Part shown: piece by piece, positions 35,480-48,055 of the stretch | Numbering within the stretch: position 1 is the stretch's first letter | How the letters are laid out: each line of letters begins with the position of its first letter | Assembly (NCBI GenBank): GCA_039619475.1 | Contig: CM077116.1 | Coordinates: 458,179,576 to 458,243,575 of the forward strand | DNA from: Icerya purchasi | Lineage: Eukaryota; Arthropoda; Insecta; Hemiptera; Monophlebidae | Direction of reading: 5' to 3' | DNA length: 64,000 nucleotides | The notes under the pieces: generated by a model | What the model was told of the DNA's origin: nothing | Database searches by the model: none | What the model saw: the letters and a program-made list of their open reading frames with translations, nothing else | Made by a program: the position numbers and the translations under genes

Positions 35480-37644
35480 ATGTTCAGAAGCAATGGAAGA
35501 ATATTCCAATAAAATATGATCAGCGTGTTATGTATAAAAAGAAAAGAGGAAAGGTAGGAAGGATAGAATGGAGGAGATATTAAAAAGCGATGAACGAAGC
35601 AGACAGGGTCCGATACAGAGTGGAATGCCGCAAAAAAGGATAAAGTTGACAAACCAGGGCGGAAGACCCGCTTTGATAGATATCAGGATTTGAGGATGAA
35701 AAGGGTTAATAATAGAGCTGTACCATAATTTAGACTAGGCAGCTGTGGAGAAATTTAATATAGTGCGATTCAAAAACGCCAATAAATCTACCAGGAAAAA
35801 GAAGACGCAGTGATCTACTTGTGCGCATCATTATTCTTTATTAAGATAATGTTTCTGGGGGGATTATCCGGTATCCTAAATGGCGAAGCCCTTGAGTTTT
35901 GCAAATAATTTAGTCATTTGAACGACACTTCTTTGACGACTTGCATTTTCCATAAACTACATTGTTTCGGCTCACTGGTGACAGTTTTCTGCATTTGCCA
36001 CTTTTCTTTCCAGCCTTACTACTCATATGCTTACGCAAAAGCGCGAATGAAATTCGCTGGTTTCCTTGATCGAATCTGTAAATTCCTAATAGAACATGTG
36101 CAATAAGCGAAGACGGAATAGAAGAGTTGGTAAAAGCGCAAAATCGTACATTAGAGTAATTGTTTCATACATCATTGAAATGAAATAAGACGAGTGTCAC
36201 TTCCGATATTACTGAGACTAGGAGGTGATGGAGGTAAAAGACTAATATCGAGAAGCCGAATGGAGCCGGAATTAGGCTGGTCTGGAAGAAAACCGTATCG
36301 AGACTAGACTAGAAGGGGCTTAGTATTTTCTAATTCGACATCTGTTGGGCGATTACAAGCGAGAGGATGTAACGTTCGTGCATCTTCATCACTCGTCTGC
36401 TTTCGGATAATAAAAAACCGCACGTCATAATTTCCAACGGCTAACCTTTCAGACACAGGCTAGTCTCTGTCCAGCTTCCGAACTTTCAGCCGTTAACAAT
36501 AATGCGGGCGTTTTTAACCGGAAGTGGATCTGAAAGGCACTACAGGTTATTTTTAGACGTTTCTACCCCCCTTCCCACTTGGTACAAAGTTCCTGTCGCA
36601 CCATGCGCAATTTGCACTTTATTAATGTTGTCGGACCGTTTACTTGAAAAAGCCCCGATCGATATTTAAATACTCTCGCGTACGAATGAAATTCCAGTGT
36701 TTACTAAATGTGGACATTTTTGTATTTTTTAGACATTAATGCCCCCTCTCTCCTTTTTGATGAGTGACGAGAAAAAATTGAAAAAAAGGGGGAGACGATT
36801 TTACGCGTTGCATAGTTTTCAGCCGGGGTAAAAAGAATAGTATAATTTAAATGATGATAATTGTATGGTAGTTTACGAGGTCCCCCGTGGCTGCGATTTT
36901 ATTACCTCGCGCGATTACGGGCCAAATACGAAAACGGCTAGCCGATAGGTTCCAAAATTAAAACGATACCCGGGCCAAGTCGTAAAATGTTGGCGGTTAC
37001 CGCGTCCACTTCCTTCTCTGCATTAGTACTCGATGCCGACAATCGCTTTCCGAACAATGCCCCACCAACGTGTCTGCTTACAAACGCACATAGCGTGCGA
37101 CGAAAACACTGGCATCCATATGCAAAGATAGAAGAATCCTCGTGTATATGGTATCTTCATTTGATCGCGGCTCCTCGACAACACCACGTGTTTCTAGATA
37201 ATAATTTGTCATTTAATAAACTCGCCTTCAAAGAAACGTCAATTTGTTCTTTGAGAATGTTTCTATCAAGCGAAAGACCGCTTTGAAGAGAGTCGTGTTA
37301 TTTTTGATCTTAATGAAAACATTTTTCTTAAAAAGGTGACGCAAATGCTAATAATAACGTACAAATTTACTCTTCCGCCGCTACTGGAAAACCGAACTCC
37401 TGTTCCGAGATTCGGTCTGTCATCTCTACCGCAAACATAATGATTGCTTCAGAACTAATAAGATGAACTACGGTAGCAATTCATTATCGCCTTCTATTTG
37501 TCAGAATTAAAAAAGGTTTCCTCTAAAACTGCCTTCATTTGACATTCTGGATAACTTTTTGAAAAACATTTAAAAAAACGAAAATATCGACTTTAGAATT
37601 TTCTCTAAAAAATAAAAAATTATTCGAGATAAAAAATAATTAAC

Positions 37645-37647
<3 letters not shown>
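35480..37647. other. Non-coding stretch
   Basis: No recognisable gene. A segment at 35872-35913 resembles the loop motif at 31826-31862. The 99-residue frame at 36987-37286 has no known motif. Confidence 0.45.

Positions 37648-37699
<52 letters not shown>
37648..37699. repeat. TA microsatellite
   Basis: About 25 uninterrupted TA units. Confidence 0.95.
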
Positions 37700-37700
<1 letters not shown>

Positions 37701-37714
37701 TGGCATTTTCATTT

Positions 37715-37900
37715 GGCGACCGACTCCTATCACCCAAAAAGAACATTTTCTGGTCTTTCTGATGAGAGACACTTTTGCGCAAGTGCGCATTTAATGGTGT
37801 ACCCTTCTACGCTTATCGACCATTATGCGGACAGACGTAACAGGCGAACATATTTTGAGGCAATAGTAAGTCAATACGCCTTTCTCAGTAACGGCTAAAG
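37715..37900 (+). repeat. Dispersed repeat, copy C
   Basis: GGCGACCGACT, then TCTGGTCTTTCT and GCGCATTTAATGG match the first part of copy B at 29037-29140. A looser match continues through CTTCTACGCTTATCGACC. Like copy B, it abuts a TA microsatellite, here on its left side. Confidence 0.5.
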
Positions 37901-38810
37901 AACCTAAACAACAGAGTCGACGATGTGTATAATACTTTGCGTATCGATGCCTCGATAAAAATTTGTTTTTTTGGGTTAAAAAAAATACATAAAAATAAGT
38001 AGGTACAAATTGAATTTTTATACATAAGTATAAAAAAGAAGGCAATTAATCGTAAAAATTCTGATTTCATCGAATATACATTATTTGATAACGGCTATTT
38101 TGATGAAATTCCTGAATTAAGCGTTTTTAACGGATTTAGACTAATCGGAGGTTTGGTCGAGGCCTGATTTTCGAGAGAACACTATTAAACAAATAATTTT
38201 AAAATGTTCTCGTTTTAGTGATTATTGTATTTTTAAAGTTTATTAAAAATTAATTACTTTTATTTACCATAGTAAAAAGTAGTAAATAGGAAATTGAAAT
38301 CATCTGAGAGTATAATACTGCTTTTCGTTGTGAAATTTACTCGCGATATTTAAACACTGTAACAATTATGTACAGTTTATCTCATTCTAGATTTATACAC
38401 GGATGATAATTCGTAATAATATTTCTGGCTTACGAGAATATATGTGTGGTATTACCTGATGTAACGACAGGGAATACTTCAGCGTAACAAAATCATGCAA
38501 TGTACATTTGAAGCTCTTTTTTTATGTGCATATCATTGCAATATTCATTTGAAAAACCCATTAATATATTGTGATTGATTTGAAAGTTCAGAAGAGAGCT
38601 GAGTAAACAAATAAGCAGTTTTTATGTTTATAATATATATATATATATGCAAATGGTTTTCTTCACTGGGTATAATAATAAAAAACAATGTTTATATACC
38701 TATGTATTATATATATAAGTAAATGTTTTTTTTTTAAACGACCCTAACGATTTTGATGAAATTTCCGGACTTCGTGATTTTCGGGGTTTTAGATAAATTG
38801 ATCAAGTTCC

Positions 38811-39120
38811 AACTCTCCTCCCTTATGTGATGCAAACCACATCTTTGAATGTCCTACCCTTGATTCTGAGCGCTCTATTTTGTACTCTAAAATCGTAACA
38901 CTGGGTCTTCCTGCTCCTTATAGTTCTTCCTTTGTCATTTCCTTTCTATCTCCCGATATAAATTTTGTACTTGAATGTTTCCTAAGCTCTATTTCTAATC
39001 ATCTCTCTATTTAACCCTTTCCATGATTTCTGTAGTTGCTGGGTCAAAGGTGCTGGCGCGCACAAAAGATGATATATAAAATAATATTATTATTTTATAT
39101 TTAAAAAAAAAAAAAAAAAA
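38811..39120 (+). pseudogene. LINE ORF2 C-terminus, 3' UTR and poly(A)
   Basis: The frame reads NSPLCDANHIFECPTLDSER, then VTLGLPAPYSSSFVISFLSP and a stop at 39012-39014. SPLC-x(3)-H-x(3)-C is the Cys/His module that follows RNase H in I-like LINE proteins. It is followed by about 90 bases of 3' UTR containing GCTGGGTCAAAGGTGCTGG and then poly(A) at 39103-39120. This is a short, 5'-truncated retrocopy in the usual orientation of loss. The C-terminal peptide is clearly related to those at 6070 (plus) and 44028-44270 (minus). Confidence 0.75.
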
Positions 39121-39624
39121 GATCAAGGTTTTATCTTCCAGAAAGCAGTTTTAAATACAGGCGAGCAATAAATAGTGATCTCACTTGTATTTAAGATTTA
39201 TTAATAAGATAAATACGCTTATTTGCTGTGGTAAATATAAAACTGAATTTTTTTTTTTTTTTTTAAATATAAATTTCAAGACTTAATTTAAAATCTAATA
39301 AAAATGACTAAGAGAGATAATATATTTTGCAGTAAAAAATATCTTAAAAGAGAGATATTACGATAATTATTAAACAATACCCGATAGAATCGGAGTAAAA
39401 TATCACAACGATAATTAAAACCCGTATTAATATTTCTGAAGTTTCCAATATACTTAATGGAAAATGAATTGAACTAGGAATATCTAGGAAATTGTAAGAA
39501 TTTATTTAGAAGAGGAGGAAACGACGCGGCAATAATAAGGTTGTGAAATTTGAATGTGCCTTTAATTTTAAAACCTGACAACCGGTAGAGAATGTCGTTT
39601 GGATGGGGGGGGGGTAGAGAGCGA

Positions 39625-39688
<64 letters not shown>

Positions 39689-40975
39689 AAAAATATATGT
39701 TCCATGAAAGTTAATTTATATATGTTTTACTATCGACTCTTTTTTATAGGATGGGAATTTGTTAGAAATGTTCATTTCCTGTTGTGCACTTTTTTATAGA
39801 GCAGTTCTATCGAATGCGTTCTTATTTTAGCCTGTAATTTTAACTTGTATATTATTAATTAAATTACGCGAAGTCGAAAGTTGCAGGGAAAATTTGACTG
39901 TAAAGAAAACACGCAGACATTTTATGTTCTTAAGTTTAGGTTTTTGCGAGTAAATTGAAAAAAGAAAAAAATTTTCATCAAAATACAGCTGCTCCTTTTG
40001 TTCTGCTATTATTTCGCATCTTCAGATTTAAGCATCTTCGCGCTTTGCGTAATTCATATACGTCACCCGACCCCTTCAACACCCTTTCTAACACGCTGCA
40101 ATAAATTAAAAGTTTATTCCTGCTTTACAACGACTGGTATTTCTTTTCTTTCTTCTTCATGTTTGCTATATTTTCGACGAAACTCTCCCGCCGTGAATTA
40201 CACACTCGCGATTGCAATTCGTCATCTTTTCTTTCTTTCGTTAATTTCCTTTAGCATATTGTATTAGTGCACTTGAAAAATTAATAAATTGCCCTCTCTC
40301 CTCTTTTTATGAAAATATCATCGAGCGCTAAAATGTTTCAGTGAATTGTCAACACACCTTTTACGACTGCCGTAGCATAATTAGTCTATTATATATTCCT
40401 ACATAAATCACGCCCCTATAATGCACTCTCAGAACATCTAAAGCAAGTTGATGCTAAAAAATCCTGTAAGTGCTCCCATCCAATATTCATTCTATGATAA
40501 AAAAGCAAAAAAGAAACAACAAAAGTATAACATGAAATACACTTTGTTTTTTTTTTTTTGTGTGAATTTTGCTCAATGCGGAATTCATCAGAAAAAAATA
40601 AAATACGATCAGGGTATTTAAGAGAAGAAAAAAGTCTCAAGAGAATATTTTTTTTTTCAAATAAAAAGTTGCTTCGGAAATAGTCTATAATTTTGCTTCC
40701 TGATTTGTTTTTAAAAATACATAGTAAAAATAAAAAAATTCCTTTAATCTTTTTTTTAAAAATTATTCTAAATCTAATTACCAAATAATTGTAATGATGT
40801 ACGTGTTGAAGGAGCCAATAAATGATGATGATTCTACATTTTACTTATGAGAAATAATTTCTCTCAAAATGTGTAGCACTTAATACGGTAGGTTTCTTCC
40901 TGATTTTTCATCTTCCGATATTACTCCATTCCAAACTATGGTTTGACTTTTACGTCTCCTCATTCTCTAACCCGG
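39121..40975. other. AT-rich non-coding stretch
   Basis: No gene is recognised. It contains a GA microsatellite at 39616-39690 with a 10-base G run just before it (39605-39614). Confidence 0.45.
39616..39690. repeat. GA microsatellite
   Basis: About 30 GA units with two interruptions. On the plus strand it is a purine-only tract, and together with the preceding G run forms an 80-base purine-rich segment. Confidence 0.95.
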
Positions 40976-40979
40976 GGAG

Positions 40980-41371
40980 GATTCCTTTATTCAGCCTTTC
41001 CTTCCTCGCTTCCACTGGTTTCTTGACTTTCCTTCTAAGCGTTGCTCCAACCTCTCTGCTATTTGCAGCTTGCGGTTTGGATACAGTTTGATTCCTTCCT
41101 CGTTTTTTCGGTACTCTCTTGTGCCGTCTGCTTATTGTCCATTGCAACCCTCTAACATTCAATTTATTTGTGATCCCGATCACATAATGTTCGGTTGTGA
41201 CGAAACAAGCTTCTCTCTAATCCTCTTCCGTTTTACAAATTGATATTCTCATTCTTGATTCCTTTTTGTCGGCTCTTCTACCTCTGATCGTTTAAAGATC
41301 GTGATCTCTTGCGACTTCTTGGGCCAATATCTTTGTAGACGAACCCATAAAAAAAAAAAAAAAAAAAAAAA
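40980..41371 (+). pseudogene. LINE ORF2 C-terminus, best-preserved copy, with poly(A)
   Basis: A single open plus-strand frame reads FLPRFHWFLDFPSKRCSNLS, then AICSLRFGYSLIPSSFFRYS, then LVPSAYCPL, then FICDPDHIMFGCDETS and stops near 41240. RLRFGYSLIP corresponds to the R-L-R-x-G-H segment between RNase H and the Cys/His cluster in I-like LINE proteins. The cluster itself has SAYC and C-D-P-D-H-x(4)-C. After about 105 bases of 3' UTR, ending CTTTGTAGACGAACCCAT, comes poly(A) at 41349-41371. The 3' tail resembles that of the copies at 44 kb. It is a 5'-truncated insertion with no RNase H. The minus-strand 77-residue frame over the same region is a shadow. Confidence 0.78.
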
Positions 41372-43960
41372 TCCGGAAAAAGCGAATGACTGAATTTAAG
41401 AAAAAATACGTAAAACCTTGAATTCATATAGAGATCTCTCTGTCCCTGTTATTAGTTTGCTACACGCGAGGAGCTTTTACGCTCAGGCAAAAGTAAATAT
41501 AGTTGAATTTGTGGGGTAAAAAAGGTGTATTACTAACCATGAACACAAATTTCTCAAGGGGGAGGGGGGGTGAGCGGTAAATTTTAAACATATTTCGAAG
41601 GAATATCAATTATTATAGAGATTGGAGATCACGGAGAAAGCCGGAATCTCGAATAATTGTCTAAAATATTTTCCGTCTAATTGAAGAACTAGAATTATTT
41701 ACGATTTCGTCGTGGTCTCCGAAATCGACATTGTGCTCGGCTTTAATATTAAACCAGCTGCTCTGTGTGTTTTGCAACGGAGAATGCAGCTATTTTACAC
41801 GGTGGATAGGTTACGGTTCTGATCAACACAGAGCAGCGAATGGTAAAATAGGTGTGAATTATTTAAACGAAAGCTAAATGGAAAACTAGTTGGGAATTAT
41901 ATCATCTGGTATTCTTCGGTGACACTGAAAGAACTACTAGTAGTACAAAAAAAAGAAAGAAAGAAAGAGACCAAGAAAAATCGAGTGGTGTCCCTAAGCA
42001 AAAACAGGGCTGGGAAAAATTATTTAGAAAATGCTGTCGCTGTAATGGTGGAAAAGCGATGGAAAAAGAGAGTAGGGAACGGTGCGCGTTGTGAAGAAGC
42101 GGTGGTAAGCTTCGCCGAACAACAAGATACATTCGTTAATTTTACATCGTCGTAAAGAAGCCTCCGGCCCCGCGCAACGGGGACGCATCTCGCTCTCGAA
42201 ATTTTGAATAATTGATGTTCTTCCAGAAGGAACTGTTCAACAATCCCACGCTGGATTAGGAGGCAAGACAGAAAATAGACCGCACGCAGCAAAAATGTTT
42301 CCGAGACGCCCTTTTAAATCAAAATCCGATTCTTAGAAAACGAGAATTGTCGGTACGGAGTGAAATGGAAAAAAAAAGCAACCGTGAAAAGCGAAAAAAA
42401 GGATTTTTTGGGGTGAGAAGCTGCGAAAAAGTGCCAGAAGACGGTTGCGAGTTTAATAAACGGAGTTATAAATAAAAATGAGGGTTTAGCAGATGCGCCC
42501 TGGAGACTGCATGCCACGACTTTCATTAGAAAATCGAAGAGTTATGGCTCGAAATTTCAGACATCCGTCCTTGCGAAAACAATTTCTATTTAAAATTATT
42601 CAAACAGCGCTGTTCAGATTAATACTAACACTTATTCATAAATCCGATTGAATAATTGACGCGAAAATCCGACCCCGTCTCGCCCTGTCTAGACGGAGTC
42701 GGAATCGATCACTCGATTTTCTTAAATTGCACTACACTAGCGAGTTATAATTGCTGACATTTACGAAAAAAAAAAAAGAAAAAAACGTTACATTTAATGG
42801 AAAAAATTGCATATTACCCAGTAATCAAAAACCTCAAAACCAATATAATTCTCGCCTTTTTTTTTCTTTTTTTGTCATTTTTATCTAACAGCAGAAAAAA
42901 ATACCTACGCAGTGAGAAATTACTATATTCTCGCCTTATAAATGGTCATAAAATATGGCTGAAGGGCCGAGGGCTGGATGATTTGTCATTTATTTGTTTT
43001 ATGTGAAGAGAAATCAATTTTGTGCGGTCGCTGAAGGGTCCAGTACCCCTTCCCTTTTAATCTGAGCTAATGTCTTTTTTAGCAGCTTCAAAAATATATG
43101 CTATATTTACGGGTATGTATATGTTTCGAGCGGCTGGCTGCCAGCAATATGGAGGAGATGGATAAAATAGGATAAAAATTATATTTCTATATGCGATCTT
43201 AAACGTAATAGATTTTTCCGTGAATGAAACGGACAAAAGGTTTATGATGTAGTCAAGGGGAAAAAAGAAGTCCGGACTATTAATTAAATTTTAATTTTCA
43301 AAGCTATTCGAATTGTGCTATATTTTCTTCCGTATACTATAGGGAACTCTAGCGTTAACGGTTTTGTAATTTTTCACTTTTAAACAAATATTTTTACGTA
43401 TTATATGAAAAATTGTTAAAAAAGTTTCCGTTTTTCATTGATTTGTACACTTTCAGTAATCAAAACTTTAAAATCCGCGCACCTTTTAAGACATTTTTTT
43501 TAAAACTATTTATTTTTAACACATACTATATGTGTATGTATGCATCTACGCTGATTTTTCAAAATAAAAAGAAAAAACCATTGCACTATTTTTGGGCTAC
43601 CGTTTAAGCGTGCGATATCGAATTCAGAAGGATCGATTTTAATTTCGCGAAAATAACATCGATTGAAAGTTTAATTTATAAAAAAAAAACGTTTTTAAAC
43701 ATTCACCACCCGGTCGAATGAACAGCTCGCCGCAAAGGTCTTAAATATCGATTAATCTTTAAAAGTTTTTACTTGAGTTACACGAAGAACACCTTGACCC
43801 TATGCCATATAGGCTATATCTTATTGTAAAGCGAGGGCTGACGGATTTTGAAAGCTAAAATTGACTACCTGAATGACAAATATGTAGCATAATTGTATGT
43901 ATGGCGTTGCTAGATATTATGTTGCGATATATGACAACTTGATGATATATTTTAGCAAAC
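41372..43960. other. Non-coding stretch
   Basis: No recognisable gene. A G-rich run lies at 41560-41571. Overlapping frames on both strands at 41900-42300 are mutual shadows without motifs. Confidence 0.45.
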
Positions 43961-44330
43961 TTTTTTTTTTTTAGGCTTGTCAACCGGTGATCTTTATCCA
44001 GAAACAATTAGAATAGGAAGGAGTCAATTATATCTTGATACGGTCATATATTATTAGGAGGAGAAAGGAAAAAATAATAGGAACAATCTGTGGAGAGGGA
44101 AGAGATAAAACGTAAAAAGGGCAATATGGAGTAGGAAGACCAAGTCTCAGCAAACTGAAATAGAAAACAGAGTACTCAGCAGAAAGAGATGAACACTCAA
44201 AAAACACATGGTCCGCATCGCAAACATGTTCTTCGTTTGAGTGGAGAGTACAATATGGAGAGGCAACCAACGAAAAACGAAAACGGGAGGAAGATAATAA
44301 AGTATGGCTTAAGAGCGCAGACGAATCTTC
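43961..44330 (-). pseudogene. LINE ORF2 C-terminus with 3' UTR and poly(A), minus strand
   Basis: The minus-strand frame reads SPYCTLHSNEEHVCDADHVF, then FECSS, then LGLPTPYCPFYVLSLPSPQ, with a stop at 44028. It has SPYC and C-D-A-D-H-x(4)-C, the same Cys/His cluster and LGLPxPY stretch as the copies at 38.8 and 41.0 kb, in better condition here. The 3' UTR (44027-43973) ends GGTTGACAAGCCTAA before poly(A), seen as T at 43961-43972. Its 5' side meets the start of a plus-strand 3' tail of the same family. Confidence 0.78.
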
Positions 44331-44399
44331 TTTCCTTATTATTTGTTTCTGGGTAAAGGTCCTTGGTTAACGAGCCCAAGAAAAAAAAAAAAAAAAAAA
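44331..44399 (+). mobile_element. LINE 3' tail with poly(A), plus strand
   Basis: TTGTTTCTGGGTAAAGGTCC, then TTGGTTAACGAGCCCAAG and 19 A bases. This is homologous to the 3' UTR of the neighbouring minus-strand copy (TTGTTTCTGGATAAAGATCA and so on), so two tails of one family lie head to head, each with its own poly(A). Confidence 0.7.
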
Positions 44400-45351
44400 T
44401 CTCGCACTAATAACAATTTTGTTTTTTGTTACCGTGCCTAGTTTAGTTTTGTTTTCGTTTTTTTCGCGAATTTTTTTTCCTTCTTTTTGCTAATCACTTA
44501 TTTATTTGTTAATCTTCAAAATAGTCCATTTAACGTTTGTTTATTGAGCTTTACTTTGTGGACTATCGTCAACTGATATTTCTTTTTTTAAACTACTTTA
44601 TTGCCTTCTTGAACTATTGTAAACCCTTTTTAACAACTTTTTTTTTCAGCTTTCTTTTTCCTAAACAAACAAACAGTTGCTTATTTTGTTAATTGCGTGC
44701 TGATTGTAAAAAAAAGGAATGGAAGATAAACGTTTTACACATCTACGTTTGAGAACTTCTTTTCATAAAGTTTTTCATATTTACGTATTTATGGGCTCAT
44801 ATAATTGTATATATGAAAGATACGAATAGTAGACGAGTTTAATATGCAATGGAAAAAGGCGGCCTCGGCGTATTAAGTCTTATCGCGTGAATGTGTTTAA
44901 TGTATCGACTTTTGATCGTGATCGCTGATCGCTCGGTGTTGATCAGTTTTTGTGAATACCGGATAGAATTACAGAGCTTCACAAAAAAAATTAGTGCAGT
45001 ATATTTCGGTAAGAAAAAATTTTACAATTTAAGGAAAAAGTTTGTTTGCCGAGTAGTTTTATTTATTTTCGACACAAAATGTTTTTGAAAAAGAAAATCT
45101 AAATAAAATATACGGCGCACGTTATCCAAATTTTGGAGCTGCTATATTTCGGTACGGGAAAATTTCTATTTAAAATGTATTTCTAAAAATTGTTATACAA
45201 AAAGAAAGGAAATTTTTTAGAACTCGCTGCGCAACATTCTTTAATTGGCGCATACCTCCCGTTTTGTTTCAAAAATACTACATTTTAAGCTTTTATCTAG
45301 CTTGCATTAATTAGTCCGTCTTCACATCGTCTTCATTCCTCTTTTTTTACA

Positions 45352-45352
45352 G

Positions 45353-45430
<78 letters not shown>

Positions 45431-45433
45431 GGA
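45352..45433. repeat. CA/TA/GA microsatellite
   Basis: A short CA start, about 20 TA units, then about 13 GA units. Confidence 0.95.
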
Positions 45434-46048
45434 TTTTCACAATTACAGTCCTTTGTCTAAAAAACGCTGAAAGCTCTCTAATATATACTCGTACTTATGT
45501 AGTAAAATAACAAAAATGAAAACTAATATCTCGTTGTTCGTAATAAATTCGGGGGGACATCTTGTCTCATTGGTGATTTTTTAATGTGAATTATTAACAG
45601 CGGCTGGACTACATTTTCCATCTGTCGAGTAGTGCCGTTTCGTCAGATTCGCGAAGTCTGTCGTGTCGAAAATTCAATCGTCATTATAAAGCGTGAGAAA
45701 CAAGCTCTTTCACTATTACTATGTACACGACATCTCTACGACTGACCTCTAGTTTCGTTTTTACGTCACTATCGATCTGTCGGATGTGAGTTAACATTTG
45801 AAATATTTCGCACGCCGAAATTATACACTCTGCGTTCAAGTTCATGTTCGAAAATAAGACGTGAACACAAACAATACCTTTCGTTTAATATATCTGCTAA
45901 AGGTATGTACCCGGGGTTGTGACCGGCATATCGGCAGCAAAACCAAGCCCGAAGACATATTAGTTAGGGAATTTCTCACAATACTGAAACTTTTTCAACC
46001 TCTTATTTTTTTTACTATATCTATTGCGCGTGCAAAAAAAGAAACAGA

Positions 46049-46073
46049 ATAATAATAATAATAATAATAATAG
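46049..46073. repeat. AAT microsatellite
   Basis: About eight AAT units. Confidence 0.9.
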
Positions 46074-47129
46074 TAGGTAATAGTAATGGTTAACAATAAT
46101 AAAAGTAAAAAATCCATAGCGAAAGAATATTACCGATAATTTAAATAGTTCACGATATTATACGAGAGACAAGACGGTATAGCAAATAATCGGCCAGCGA
46201 CGATTGGTTAGCGTTTCAGGTCGTCCGTAATGCGGAGCGTGAGAGAATGGGAAATGGCCCATGGGTTCGGTCGGAAAGCATCCGGGATTCGGAGACGGGC
46301 AAAAGAAGAAAAATGGTAATAATAAAAAAGCAGCAGAAAAATAACAACGAACGGAATTCTATCTCTGCGGCCGGCCTGGTCAAAGCCGGGCTGTGGCACA
46401 GAAGCGTTGGCGTGTCGAGCTCGCTACCGGCTTCGGAGGAATATTACTCAACAGAGGTACCGTGTGAGTGGGTCCCTCTTCTCGCTCCCGTATAATAACA
46501 ACTTTGATGTACACTTTGGAACAATAATAATAATGAACGTCAGCTCGTAGTAATGACCGGACAAATGATACTGATGACAGCGAACGCTGATGACGATGAC
46601 TGCCGAGGAATATATTATAATGGAAGAAAGCCGCGTTGATTTGGTAATGCTCACGATTGCGGTAAAGCTTTTTCGTAACAGAATAACAAAGATGAGCAGC
46701 TCTGAATCGCGATGCCAGAACAGCAATCCAGTTACCACAAAGGGAGCTGCGAAGAAGAACGCGAGGAATATGGAAGAATAGAAATTAATTGAAAGCAATT
46801 ATGCTGCCCGCTGGTCCACACTGCTCCGCTGCCTGCCATTACGATTATTCTACATTCTGTCAGTCAGTGTTCTTTTGTAGGAATTTAGTTCTGTCTCCGA
46901 TCAGCTCTCGGCCCACAGAAGACCATCACCACCGCCACCTATTATCATGCATACATTACCATCTTCTCCTCCTTCTAATGAACTATTAATCTGTGTATCG
47001 CGGACGCGCGTCTATACAATATCGATAGGTCTATATTTCTCTATGAAGGCCGCGTTTGTTCAGCGCGCTCGCCTTCCGGACATATGTAAGCGACCTGAAA
47101 AATTCCTCCTAGGTTCGTTTAAGAAACCA

Positions 47130-47130
47130 A

Positions 47131-47162
<32 letters not shown>

Positions 47163-47181
47163 GTACTATTATTATTATTAC
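47130..47181. repeat. ATT microsatellite
   Basis: About 16 ATT units with one AGTACT interruption. Confidence 0.9.
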
Positions 47182-48055
47182 GTATGTAGGAAAAACGAGA
47201 ATTGGACGAATACTATTTCTGACAGATTTTTACAGGTCAACAGTTTCGATTTCTTCATAATAATCAAAACACCTGTAATAATCAGCGGCGGTAGCTTAAG
47301 TAAAAATATGGATGATTTTAAATCAAACAGAAAAGAATTTAATGGAAGGTTTAATTTTTTTTGGGGTTCGCCAACCAATTTACCAAAACGTGCAAGAGAA
47401 ATATTTCTGTACTGTTAATTTACAAAATCGAGATATTAGAGATGGCTAAAAGAGGAAAAAAATAGGAAACAACTTTAATTGTGATTTCGTAAAGGTCCCC
47501 GAAATTTTTATCACATTTGGAACTGCCCTGAAAAGCTGAGACATCGTTTCACTCTGGAAAAAAAAGAAAGCATTCGTGTCGGTTATCATCGGTTCTTCTG
47601 CACCTTAATTACCGCTCGCGATAGTATAGATTCAACATGTGACACTCTTCTTCCAGTATTCTTTTCATTTTATTCTGAATTATTTTTCATACAATCCGAT
47701 CATTTGCAATTTATTTTCGGCTAACTTATTAAAATTGTTAATTTTCGTTTGATTAACCTTTGGATTTTGGATTTTGGTAAAAAACCGGGAAAAGAAAAAA
47801 AAAATAATCCCCTGTACATTTTAAAATCGTTTAAAATTTTTTATTTTTTCGACGTTTTTACAGTTCTTTGTGGAAATACGAAGAAACGGGCAAGCGTCAG
47901 TGTGTTTAGAAGTGCCTCTTTTTTTACTCCTTTCCCAGGGAGACGAAGGAGGACACATACTATTTTTTTTTTTTTTTTTTTTAAATTTATATTTACAAAT
48001 AACCTCGAATAGGAATATTTAATTTTTAATTTTGTCATATTTATTAACTTCATTC

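Larger units (their letters stand above)
44400..48050. other. AT-rich non-coding stretch
   Basis: No gene is recognised. It contains microsatellites at 45352-45433, 46049-46073 and 47130-47181 and a poly(T) at 47963-47982. Frames on both strands at 46200-46800 are shadows of each other. Confidence 0.45.

Noticed and set aside
36987..37286. 99-residue plus-strand frame with normal-looking composition
   Set aside because: No recognisable domain, no splice context and no supporting neighbour; chance open frame is as likely.
43961..44399. Twin-priming inversion of a single LINE insertion
   Set aside because: Both halves contain the same 3' UTR and each has a poly(A) tail, which twin priming does not produce.
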